DNA from: Ctenosaura bakeri
Lineage: Eukaryota; Chordata; Lepidosauria; Squamata; Iguanidae
DNA: 64,000 bases
Assembly (NCBI GenBank): GCA_948474755.1
Contig: CAOLHI010002135.1
Span: 62,001 to 126,000, forward strand
Direction of reading: 5' to 3'
Of the stretch, positions 12,061 through 22,362 are shown piece after piece. Both the position numbers and the translations under genes were made by a program. The notes beneath the pieces are model-generated. The model saw nothing but the letters and a program-made list of their open reading frames with translations, had not been told where the DNA came from and searched no databases. Numbering within the stretch: the stretch's first letter is position 1; every line of letters starts with the position of its first letter.

Positions 12061-12411
12061 TGTCTCTCAAAAACAGGGCCCAAGGCAGCTCAGAAATAGA
12101 AGGAACACACACATACATGGAAAAATTAAAGATTAAAACACAGTTGATTTTTCCAAAAAAAAAAAAATCAAACAATTAAAAACCAATTAAAAATTCTCTT
12201 TATGTTGTGGTAAATTAACTGTTGGGAAAAAATGCAGAAACAGACCGAGTAGGGAGAAAAATAAGTTTGATAAAACCTAACTAATTCACACAATTTGAAT
12301 CCCTTCTGAACAACAACAAACAATTTAGGATATAGATTCCACCTTGATTGTTTTAAAACTGTTTTAAAAAACGTGTGCTGCGTCTGAATTTCCCATGCAA
12401 AGGTGTTGGAT
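12061..12411. other. Unassigned sequence with an A tract
   Basis: Contains an A run near 12157-12168. Nothing else recognised. Confidence 0.35.
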
Positions 12412-13395
12412 CCTCCTCTGAATCTACACAATATTACACTTCGCTAAATCAGGAAGTCCACAACAGGTGGATTTGTGGCACCTGCCCCACCCTGAAGTAT
12501 GAGATGGTCACAGACTTCAGAGACATTCTGGAGCAGCACAAAAAGTCATCAAGGAATTCAGAGCAATTTGTAGCGCAAACTGTTACCCCCTTAGCAGATC
12601 CCATCCCGGGGGATATAAAATTAATATCTGCCTTCCATGCCAGAGAGGTTGACCAGGAGGGTGTGCAGACAAATAGGTCAAACAACTGAACCTAGGTCAA
12701 GGCCAGGAAAATCCCCAGTCACGTTTCCCAAGGAGACCTCCAGCCTAGGTACATCTGCACGAACAAAGGGTCCTCAGCCAAGAATAGTCAACTTGAAGGG
12801 ATTACCGGGTTTTCCTCATGTTGAGTAACTCTGACTTCAGTGAATCTGACAAGGGCGAGGTCCATTTACATGAATAAATCATGCAAACCATCAAGTTACC
12901 ATTGTGCGGCATTTTTCGCTCTACTTTGGCCATTGTTCTTCCTAGGAGAAGGCCTGCCCTCGAGGTACGTTCTGCCCTATAAGTAGTCCCCATTTTCAAG
13001 AGTCTCTTCAGAGAACTCTCCACCATGCTAGCAGATCAGCACTCTGTCAGTTGAGTGCTTCCCTCAGCCACCTCTCTTTGCTGAACTCCTTCCGTCTCAC
13101 CACTTTTCGGACTGAAGACTTCTGGACAGGTGCAGTATGACCGCCTTTACACCACCTTCTCTATATCCCCTATAAGTTTTCACCTCTTCCCCTTCTTGAT
13201 AGGACTTGTGTGCATGAGTGAGTGACTACACTGGTGAGTGAGAACACATTTGTTAATAAAATCCATTCATTAGTACAACTGTCTGGCTTTTTGCTTGGCC
13301 TGACCCTATAAAAGTTGGGTTGTAGGTCTCGCTGGGTTACCTTGCCCCTCATTTTTGCCAAGTTCGTGTTCCGCTAATTTCCCCAATCTTTGCAT
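12412..13395 (+). mobile_element. LTR-like repeat B (probable solo LTR)
   Basis: Related to the repeat at 1389-2095 in its 3' third: 'cttgtgtgcatgagtgagtg', an AATAAA at about 13256, 'ctggctttttgcttgg', 'ggtctcgctgggttacc' (about 13327-13343) and a 'gctaatttcccc' block. A TATA-like 'cctataagtagtcc' lies near 12978, upstream of the signal, as expected for U3. A 104-codon frame at 12375-12689 is not recognisable. No internal retroviral genes are present. The left boundary is a guess. Confidence 0.4.
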
Positions 13396-13520
13396 TTTTG
13401 CCGCAAATCAAGGTGTCCCTCAAGGGACCCTCAGAAGCCAGGGTAACAAAACTACATCAAAAGCAAGTAGTTTCATTACTTGAGAGCACCCTCAAAGCTC
13501 AGTAAAGACATCACAGTGAG

Positions 13521-13648
13521 TCCCCAGGGCACATCCTGCTCAGATATTATATTTTAAAAAACAAAATAAAAAAACCTAGGACCTGAGAGATGAACACACC
13601 AGTCCTCTGCTCAATGATGTCCTCACCAAAGCAAAGCTATGAATTTGC
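13521..13648 (+). repeat. Direct repeat copy 1 (~128 bp)
   Basis: Very similar to 15626-15748: shared words include 'ggcacatcctgctcagatat', 'gagatgaacacac.agtcctct' and 'ctatgaatttgc'. The two copies have the same orientation, lie about 2.1 kb apart and bracket a CR1 element. Family unknown. Confidence 0.7.
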
Positions 13649-14544
13649 AGGTATCCATAAAATACCATAAAATAGCATCTAAATGCAGATTAAATAACCA
13701 TGTGCCAAAGTAAAACTAGGCATTTATAAACTTGCAAATATTCCAATATTAAGCATCTTATTTCTTTGCCTCTCTTTGTTGCGTGTTTCCTTATATTTAA
13801 ATAATTCCACCTTTCAATTTACCTTTTTTTCCCTATGGAACAGCCAAAAATCAAACTCCTGGCTGTGGCTGGATCAAGCTTCTTAAACTATGACAAGCCA
13901 TTGGGAAGAGAGAGGCAGATGTTCCACTTCAGCACTCTCCTTTTTTTTTCTCCAGAGAGGCAACTGGTGTGGAAGGATGCTTCAGAATGATTAAAGGTTG
14001 ACCTCTACAGATTTTCAGCTACCACTGAGGAGAAAGTAACTGAGCTGTACGACATGCCTGGCTTTTCATTTCATCAATTACTCAGGGAAACTTCACTAGA
14101 TTGCACAGTCTCTAAGAAGGGAATGATAAAGAATAGCATATCATTTATGTAGGATAATAAGCCTTCAAAGTGTTCCTGGTACTGTCTTTCACTAAGGAGA
14201 GGAGAGGAGAACTAGGTAGCTACATTCACTCTTTCAATTAGAGGAAATCCCACACACACCCATTTGCTCTGGAAAACACACAGGAGAATAACAAGCTTGG
14301 AATCAGGAGCTCTTTGCATACATTGAACTAACCTCCAACCATAATGCTGGTTGATAACATGCCACAGGAAGCATAATGCCACAAGCCCATAGGGATGGGT
14401 TAAATCTAAGCAAACAATGAAGGGAAAAGAAAGAGGACACTAGAGGTAAAAAGGTAGATAAGCAGTGGAAATGCAGAAAATAAAAGTGGGCAACTGCATC
14501 TGGGAAGAGAGACAGTCAGACTTGGCCACTTATATGTATATGTG

Positions 14545-14576
<32 letters not shown>

Positions 14577-14789
14577 TATACATACATACACCAATCAATT
14601 GGTTAGCATCCATGTAGCTTAACAAAACTGGCACTAATTGCAGCTGCATACAATCTAAGGGGTCACTTCTTATAATAAACAGGTACCACTCCATGTCATA
14701 ACTGTTCTGTACTGTTTTACGTCCTCATACTTGCTACGAATACTGTTTCCAAGCACGCTATTCTTCTCTACAATCTAGAAGCATAGAGT
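13649..14789. other. Unassigned sequence with a TA/CA microsatellite
   Basis: Non-coding. Holds the dinucleotide array at 14531-14590. Nothing else recognised. Confidence 0.4.
14531..14590. repeat. (TA)n-(CA)n compound microsatellite
   Basis: Alternating tatatg/tatata passes into about eleven CA units, then 'tatacatacataca'. It yields a spurious Cys/Val/Tyr-rich frame on the minus strand. Confidence 0.85.
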
Positions 14790-15513
14790 TGGGCATAGGA
14801 TGGGGGGGAATGTAGGATGGGGGACATGTGGCTGGAAAACAGTACATGTGAAAGGGATCTAGGAGTCTTGGTCGACCACAAGTTGAATGTGAGTCAGCAG
14901 TGTGATGCAGCAGCCAAGAAAACCGAACACGATTCTTGCATCAATAGGAGTATGGTGTCTAGATCAAGGGAGGTACTGGTACCACTCTACTCTGCTTTGG
15001 TTAGACCTCATCTGGAATACTGTGTCCAGTTCTGGGCACCTCATTTCAAGAAGGATATTGACAAGCCGGAGCATGTCCAGAGGAGGGTGATCAAAATGGT
15101 GAAGGGTCTGGAAGCCATGCCCTATGAGGAGCAGCTTAAAGAGCTTGGGATCTTTAGTCTACAGAAGAGAAGGTTAAGAGGGGATATGATAGCCCTGTTT
15201 AAATATTTGAAGGGATATCATGTCAAGGAGGGAGAGGGCTTGTTTCCCGCTACTCCAGAGTCTAGGACAAGGAACAACAGATTCAAGCTGCTGGAAAAGA
15301 GATTCCACTTAAACCTCAGGAAGGACTTCCTGATGGTCATAGCTGTTCAGCATTGGAATATGCTGCCTCAGAGTGTGTAGAGTCTCCTCTTTTGGAGGTT
15401 TTTAAGCAGAGGCTGGCGGGCTGTCTGTTGGGGGTGCTTTGATGTATGTTCCTGCATGGCAGAGGGTTGGACCGGATGGCCCCTGTGGTTTCTTCCAACT
15501 GTATGATTCTATA
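14790..15513 (+). mobile_element. CR1 LINE fragment, longest in the window
   Basis: An uninterrupted 187-codon frame (14817-15380) covers the CR1 RT C-terminal part: 'STCERDLGVLVDHKLNVSQQ', '[19 protein letters not shown]', 'YEEQLKELGIFSLQKRRLRG', 'FHLNLRKDFLMV' and 'HWNMLPQSV', then a stop where other copies continue 'VESPSLEVFK'. The following DNA still resembles that coding sequence (tggaggtttttaagcagagg), so the stop is a recent break. The 3' UTR ends with 'gtatgattctat' at about 15502-15513. 5'-truncated. Confidence 0.85.
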
Positions 15514-15620
15514 TGTTGGAAGGAGCCTCATACCATTGAGTCCAACACCCTGTTCAATGCAGGAAATCTAGCTAAAGCATCCCCTGCAGCTAGCTGTCAA
15601 ACCTCTTTTTGAATTTATCC
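15514..15620 (-). mobile_element. CR1 3'-end fragment of another subfamily, antiparallel
   Basis: The plus strand reads 'ttggaaggagcctcat..gagtccaacaccctgttcaatgcagg' and 'aacctctttttgaatttatcc', typical of the reverse complement of a CR1 3' end. It abuts the tail of the plus-strand CR1 at 15513, so the two lie tail to tail. Confidence 0.55.
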
Positions 15621-15625
15621 AGATA

Positions 15626-15748
15626 TCCCCAAGGCACATCCTGCTCAGATATTATACCTAAAAAATCCCAAAAACCTGGGACCTAAGAGATGAACACACT
15701 AGTCCTCTGGTCAATAAAGTCCTCACCAAAACATGGCTATGAATTTGC
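15626..15748 (+). repeat. Direct repeat copy 2 (~123 bp)
   Basis: Partner of 13521-13648 (see there). Differs mainly by a shorter A-rich interior. Confidence 0.7.
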
Positions 15749-16644
15749 CTCTGGCTACTCTAAGGTGAAATTTCTGTTGATGTTTGCACCAAGTTCTTTC
15801 ATCAATATCTCCCTTGATCCTGTCCTGTTTTCTGGGAAGGTCAGGTGAAAATGTACTTGCTGACTTCCCACCTCTGTGTCACTATCCACTGGGTGATCAC
15901 AGGAGCCATCTCTACCTCATGTACTGGAGGCACTTGTACTCAAGGACCATTCTCTTCAGGTTCCAAGTAGCTTTTCAGTTGAAAGTATGGTGTCTTCATG
16001 TTCAGAGGATTAGGAATTGCTCTGAGAATCACCCTGAAACACCTGCTTCACGGCTTCCTCTGAAGTACTTTTTTTTACAATTTGATTGTACTTCCAGACT
16101 GGAGAATATGAAAGACTAAAATAATAAATATTCTGAGTTGCAACCTTCATGCATCTCCTACCCCAGTACCCCACTATGAAACAACAGTGAAATGGAACTG
16201 TATTCAAACTCCCTACCCACTCATCCAGACTACAGCAGAAACTTCAGAACATTATGGACAATTGTTCAGGTGACTGTGATGTAATTTTAAACATTGTATT
16301 ACCTTCCTTGTAGACATTTTATCTATGAAGAAGGTTAAGACTTTTTTATCTTTGGTTTCTGTTTCTTCATTATTTTTTTTTAATTCTTTTAACTGAATGT
16401 ACTGTTTTGTATTCTACTGTGATTCTAAATTGCTATTAGCACACTTGAGTGTGCACAAGTAGCAGGGCATTGGAACATAAATTTCTAAACACATTAAATA
16501 AGGATAGTTTGGACACTCCAACTGCAGCCACAAGAATGTTTGTGGAGGCAAACACTCTGAATGTACTACACCAACTGTGTATGCATTACACAAACACCTG
16601 TTTCTTTATAATTTGCATATGCAATCCCAATAATTTCAGAGGAT
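15749..16644. other. Unassigned sequence
   Basis: Non-coding in appearance, with T-rich runs near 16060-16080 and 16370-16395. Nothing recognised. Confidence 0.4.
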
Positions 16645-16815
16645 TTTCTTAGGCAAAGAATACTCAAAGGTGGTTTTGCCAGTTCCTCCTCTGAAATACA
16701 GCCAACAACACCCAGTATTTGTTGGTGGTCTCCCATCCAAGTACTAAACTAAAGTACGAAGCCAAAGCTGACCCTGCTTAGATGGGATCTGATGACTTTA
16801 GGGTATTTAGGCCTT
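16645..16815 (-). mobile_element. 5S rRNA-derived SINE fragment
   Basis: On the minus strand, 'catcagatcccatctaagca', 'ggtcagct' and 'tacttggatgggagacc' follow the order of vertebrate 5S rRNA, including its internal control region (about 16706-16810). A 'ttcagaggaggaactggcaa' body characteristic of a squamate 5S-SINE comes after. The 5' end of the 5S part is missing and the central part is diverged. It is a SINE remnant, not a functional 5S gene. Confidence 0.7.
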
Positions 16816-18505
16816 TGTTTCTTTCTAAACCATACCCAAATTAAAATCCTGATTTTGATTTTTAAGGCCTGAATTTGTTTGGGGTCAGGATATCTGAGGG
16901 ACTGCTTTCACGTGAAACCTTCCAAGCTTTAAGATTAACTTCAGAATCCCTGCTGTCTGATCTGTCAGTGAAAAATCACTGCTCATTTCAAACTTCATCT
17001 TGCTGTATTGCTCTCATTATCTGCAGTCCTCTGGGTTGTTCAAATGTCTTCAGGAATCTGGTGTTTTTAGAGCTGCGCACAACATCTGTAAAAACCTTTC
17101 CACTATGCAAGTATCTTACATAGATTTCTATTCTATTTGTGTTATTGCATCCTTATTATGTATGTTTTGCAATGACTGTTAGTCACAAACAATAAGCAGA
17201 CACCAGCTCACTGCAACACCCCAGCTTGAATGGTCCTAATGATAGGGTTTTTTTAATGGTGGACTCACAATTATGAAATTCCTTCCACTAGAAACAAGCA
17301 TGGCCTCATTGTTCTTGGTCTGTAAAAGAACTCTTCATATTTTAGCCACATTTTGCATATTATTTGCTTGATTGTCATCCTCCTCTTCAGGAGACACAGC
17401 AAAGATTCCACTGATTTTAATAGAGCATGGCAAGTTCCATGAGCCTCTGTTCCCAAAATTAGTGGCAGGAAAGACCCCCCCCATGCCTCCCAAATTTCTG
17501 GACTGAAAAAAGGTATGTGCTTCACACATTCTTTATTTTAGCTCAGAAATCCAAATTCTGGAAAACCAGGAGTCCTATTACTGGTTACTGCTACCTTCTG
17601 GTCATGTGCAAGTGGTCCATGTCATACCTTAGAGAGGCTGAAGTTGGTCCAGACCTTGAAAGTTGTCCATCCTTATGTTATGGAGAGTACTGTGCCCTTA
17701 AAATTTTTATTTTTATTTGTTTAAATGTACAATAAAAGCACTATGATATGAAGTTGTGAATATGGTAAAACCATTTTGTAGAGTGTTTCATGGAAACAGA
17801 GACACACTCTGTCATTAAAAAAAAAGCGTTGAGCAAGGACACCATCTAGAACAGGGTAGCAAGAATTCAGCTTTGTTTTGCTGGAAAAAAGATGCACTTT
17901 AGTGTTTCTGTGTGCGGATGTGTGGATGTTTTTTAAAACTACCTAATTCTATCCACGGGCTTCCTAACTAGACACATTGGTAATCAGACATGTAACGGGA
18001 GAGGTGAGGCAAAGCTGTGATATCAGATCGTAAAAGCAGAACCGTTAACTTACAGTTCAGTGTTCATGTCAAAATGAATTATGGGATGTTAATAAACTGA
18101 GTGAAAAATAAATGTGAATACTCAATTACCAAAATTTATGTTAGCAAAAGATATATAGACTGGGTATAAGGCTGAAATCAAACCTGTGTGGAAGATTCAT
18201 GACTGGATTGTTGGTGAGTATTTCTTAAATCAGCCGCAGAAAAAAGGACTATTTGGATTGGGACGGTGATATAGCGCTGAGCACTTGAGGTTCACCCCAC
18301 ACTACAGCCACAATCAAAATTGTTTCCCCTTGAGCTATTAGCCACACATGACTAATTTAAGAATCAGTTAAAATTAGCATTCAAGAATCAGCCTAATATC
18401 ATTCCTCCTGAAGCATTTAAATCTTATCTGCAGTAGGTGAATACTAAAATTTGAAGTGGTTGAAAACAATAATTCCCATACACAAGGCAGCTTTGTAAAT
18501 GTAAA
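16816..18505. other. Unassigned sequence
   Basis: No exon or repeat family recognised. Short frames at 16875-17123 and 17271-17525 have no recognisable content. Confidence 0.4.
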
Positions 18506-18508
18506 CCA

Positions 18509-18741
18509 GGAGCCCTGGTGGCGCAGTGGTTAAATGCCAGTACTGCAAGTCACAAGCCACAAGGTTGTGAGTTCGATCCTGCCGGGCTCCAAGGTTGACT
18601 CAGCCTTCCATCCTTCCGCAGGTCGGTAAAATGAGTAGCCAGCTTGTTGGGGGCATATATAGAAATACATGCTATTTGTAAGTTGTTTGCCGCCTCGATC
18701 CATATGGAGAGGCGGGATACAAATAAATAAATAAAAATAAA
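18509..18741 (+). mobile_element. tRNA-derived SINE with L2-type tail
   Basis: The head carries a pol III A box (tggcgcagtgg, 18518-18528) and B box (gttcgatcc, 18571-18579). The body is 'gactcagccttccatccttc...ggtaaaatgagta'. The tail, 'gccgcctcgatccat..ggagaggcgggata', is followed by AAATA repeats. About 45 bases of tail match the 3' end of the L2 fragment at 28130-28175, suggesting mobilisation by L2-type enzymes. Near full length. Confidence 0.85.
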
Positions 18742-21700
18742 GGGTAAGTTTCAGCTCCTTATCCAAAGATATGCTGTAGAAAAATTTAGAAGTGCACAGA
18801 AATGGAACAATGCAAGATGAAAAATACTAAGACTTTAAGTGATTCTGAATTCTGGCCCTCTTACATTATGGTTCTTCTTAAAATCTTCATGCACTTGAAT
18901 GAAAACACTCAAAATCACACATAATAGGTCACCAAGAATGCACATACACACACTTAATTTACAGTTTTACTCATTATTCATCCCTGTTCAATAAATGGCC
19001 TTGACACCATTCATCATTATTATTATTTTAAATGGTTCATTTCCTGGGCCCTTTTATTCACTAGTTAACATTCCTTATGAGCTTAATGTAGCAAATGATG
19101 TAATCAGACAAAAGAACAGCAAGCACTCTTTTTGCAACTGTTAAGCACAACCTTGCACTAAAGGTTCAGTCCTCACAAAAGGACCTGCCTACTCTTGCTT
19201 TAAGTAGAATACTTTGCTCCCTAGGTTTTCATTGTCATTACCACAGCGAGAGGCTAACTCTTGCTCATTTTATACTTGATTCCTTCCCTACTCATCATGA
19301 TTTGTTCAGTGAAGAAAGACTTTTGAAGAAAGACTTGATTGCAAGATGAAGTCAGCAAAGGAATCATGGCTGTTAATCCAGGAATTTTCAGTAAGGAAAA
19401 TGCATCGGGTTGGTTCCAGACTTAAGAGCACAGATACTGAAATTGACAGAGCTTGTTAGTTATAATCAACGTTTCCCATGTATTTCATTGGCTCTGTTTG
19501 GAGAATGTCTAGATCTCGCCCACTGTAACAGACTAAATTCTGGCATGTCAATATAAAAGAACACAACTTGAATGCAAAAAATGAAGATTAGTGATGGTGT
19601 GATATTGGTCTCTCCTATCATCTGGGCAATACAGTTGAGAGATATACTGTCTCCTCCAGGTAAACAAAAGGGTAACAATGCGATGGTTTAGGTTACAATT
19701 ACTGGTGGGGTCACTTACAAGCAACAGAGATCAGGTGAAACAACTGCCCAAAGAGGGTGACCAGTTTGTGAGAAGTGTAGAAGCCGTCAGATGCTTCCAA
19801 GATGAGAGACTATAAAAACACAGTACCATAAGGCACAAGAGAGAGACATGAGAGCCTGCACTAATGGGAAGTTTTTTCAGCTTTTTCAGCTATTTTAAAA
19901 CATGTTCCATTTTGTTTTCTGTTTTCCTCCTCCCACTTTCTCCTTTTGTCTTTGGCTTACTTCAACTGATGCAAACTGCAAAGTGCAAACACAGTTTGCG
20001 CTCAACTCAGTGAGGTTGGGGGGAAAGAAGGAGAAATTCCTAGTAGGTTCAGACAAAAGCAAACTGCTGTGATCCTTCCCAACTTGTAAGTTCTTTAATA
20101 ATTTTACCCATCTTGACCACACTCTGATGTTGCTTGGCTACATGTGTCCCCGTTGCATCTGTGAAATGTTGGAGGGTATGTCATTTGTTTCCATGATCTG
20201 CAGCTCCAATGATCCTCCCACTTCCACCAAAACAGTATCTGAAAATCATGGACATCGGTGGTGAACCTACTGGATATCAGTAGGAAACTCAGAGTAAAGG
20301 ACTTTTTCCTTCTTTTCCGAATGGGCAAGTTTCACTTCACGTTGTAGGCTTGCTCAAATAAGTCGGATTGTGGTTTTACTACAGTGACAAGTTTCATAAA
20401 ATACCATTCCTTCTACATTTCAGCAGAGGCACAAAGTCAACCTGTTATTTTACTGGTTATTTTATGTTCTTGGAGTTGTACAGGTTAAAATGCAAAACTC
20501 TGGTGAAATACTGTCACCTCAACTGGAGTCATGTTCTCCTTACATTATCCTTATCTTAGGTCTGTACAGTAGATAAAATGAATCAAATGAGTTCTTTCCT
20601 GTTGAAAATTTGATAAAGAACCACTGGCTGCATGGTAGATTAATGTACAGTGATGGATTAATGTGCAGAGCAAGTTCTCCCTCTGGCGTATTAGAATATA
20701 ACCTTGACTGTTTTGTATGATGAAGGACTATGGGACCAAGGGCCTATTCTCATCGAAAGACACGGTCTCAATCAAACGCTGACTATTTTTTCATCTATTC
20801 TGTTAAGACTAGCATCACACCAACATTAAAAGGTTTCCGGCTGTGTGTTCTACAGAGCGTTTTGAAGACTACTCTCAGCCTTGTTATGGAATAATGCCAT
20901 AGATAAATAAGAAAAGGTTGCACTAAATAATTAATAGATTAGCTAATGAATACCTCCACTCTAATCAAACTATGTACTGAAAACATCTAATTTCTGCACT
21001 GCCTAACAAATTGGCAAAGGCACACCAAGTCATTTAGCCAAGGTTGTCCCGAATGTAAATCTGCTATCCAGAGAAGCATATATCACATCTGGGGGAACTG
21101 CTAGCATTTGCCCTTCCAAGTAGCAGAAAATGTCTCTCTACAGGAGAAATCCACAGATACTCCCAAATGCCTATCAAGGAGAATATTGGTAACACTGAAC
21201 TAATATTAAGCAGCAGGATATGTCACAGTATGTGTGTGGGGAAAATGCATGTCAGTTTGTTTGTTTGTATTGGGCCCAGCATTCTCAAAGACCTACCCAA
21301 AAAATCATACATTAAATCAGAGTTCGTAACCTTTGGTTTATCGACGACCTTATAGAGGGCTGAGAACAAGGCAGGAAAAAAAATATATTCTTTCCTCCTT
21401 TAAGGTCCCTCTTGTTAACTTGAAAACCATCTGTGGGAATGTTGTTTTTGAAATGTCAACTTATGTTATTTTGATTTAAAAAAAAAAAAAAGCCAAATAA
21501 ATAAGTGTACGGTGCTATGAATAGCCTGAGAAATGTATTTCTTGAACGTCAAGAAACCCTGATGGAAATAATCCTGGACTGATAAAAAACTCAGTAATTT
21601 GAGTCTTATTCCACACATATTTTTTACAATGATATTTATTATTATCCACTCTGTAGAAAAAAAGTGTTTTCTGACTACAAAATCCTGTTTTCTATGCATA

Positions 21701-21928
21701 AATACCACACGTGAATTTTACATAGTTGAAGTACAGAAGTGTGGATATTACTTTATTACCGTTCGTTATATCCCATTGTTTCTCCAATAATGGGTCTCAA
21801 GTCTTTGACAACTGCACTTTTGGAAGACTGTTCCACAGCAGGAAAAAAATCTTAACGTTAATTGTTGCAACCTTTAAAAAGAGTATTACCATTACATCTA
21901 CAGTATGGTGGCATGGGATGATACTGTA

Positions 21929-21929
<1 letters not shown>
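18742..21929. other. Unassigned AT-rich sequence
   Basis: About 3.2 kb without a recognisable gene or repeat. It contains a short (ATT)n run near 19016-19026 and an A run at about 21478-21492. Treated as intergenic or intronic. Confidence 0.4.
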
Positions 21930-21980
<51 letters not shown>

Positions 21981-21986
21981 GAAGAA
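21930..21986. repeat. (TAA)n microsatellite, one half of an L2 tail split by DIRS copy 1
   Basis: About 16 TAA units, then 'aaaagaagaa', abut the DIRS left end. The same array resumes at 28072 on the other side, so it is one microsatellite interrupted by the insertion. Confidence 0.85.
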
Positions 21987-22175
21987 GAAGAACAGGTTGC
22001 TTACCTGTAACTGTGGTTCTTCGAGTGGTCATCTGTGCCATCATACACTAGGAGCTTTAGCGCCTGCGCGGTAGCGTTCGGAAACTTCTAGAGCTTGTTC
22101 GCTTGGCGGGAACCCCTCCCCCACGCCGGTACTGCGCATGCTCCTCCCGCCGAGCAACGGTCTCTCCTCAGTTCT
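21987..22175. repeat. DIRS copy 1 left terminal repeat (element 3' end)
   Basis: Bases 22041-22175 (135 bp) are the exact reverse complement of 27916-28050. The outer 54 bases (21987-22040) only partly resemble the other outer end, matching the unequal outer ends of DIRS elements. The repeat contains an E2F-like word (ttggcgggaa, 22103-22112) and NRF1-like words (gcgcctgcgc, 22060-22069; tgcgcatgc near 22133). Confidence 0.9.
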
Positions 22176-22229
22176 GTCGTCCGCCGTAGAACCTACAGGG
22201 ACCTGAGAAAGAGGGGAGGAAGGGCGGGT

Positions 22230-22326
22230 GTGTATGATGGCACAGATGACCACTCGAAGAACCACAGTTACAGGTAAGCAACCTGTTCTTCTTCTTCGTG
22301 GTCTCTGTGCCTTCATACACTAGGAG
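22230..22326. repeat. DIRS copy 1 internal complementary region
   Basis: Bases 22230-22291 are the reverse complement of the left outer end (21987-22048). They are followed directly by 22292-22326, the reverse complement of the right outer end (28037-28071). This back-to-back join of both outer ends is the DIRS internal complementary region, believed to template completion and circularisation of the DNA intermediate. Confidence 0.92.
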
Positions 22327-22362
22327 ACTGTGTAGCTTACCGGTCGGACGGCGGGTCAGGTC

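Noticed and set aside
16706..16810. Possible 5S rRNA gene
   Set aside because: Truncated and diverged, with foreign sequence in the middle and a SINE body attached.
18509..18590. Possible tRNA gene
   Set aside because: A and B boxes are present, but the sequence does not fold as a complete tRNA by eye and continues into a SINE body and tail.
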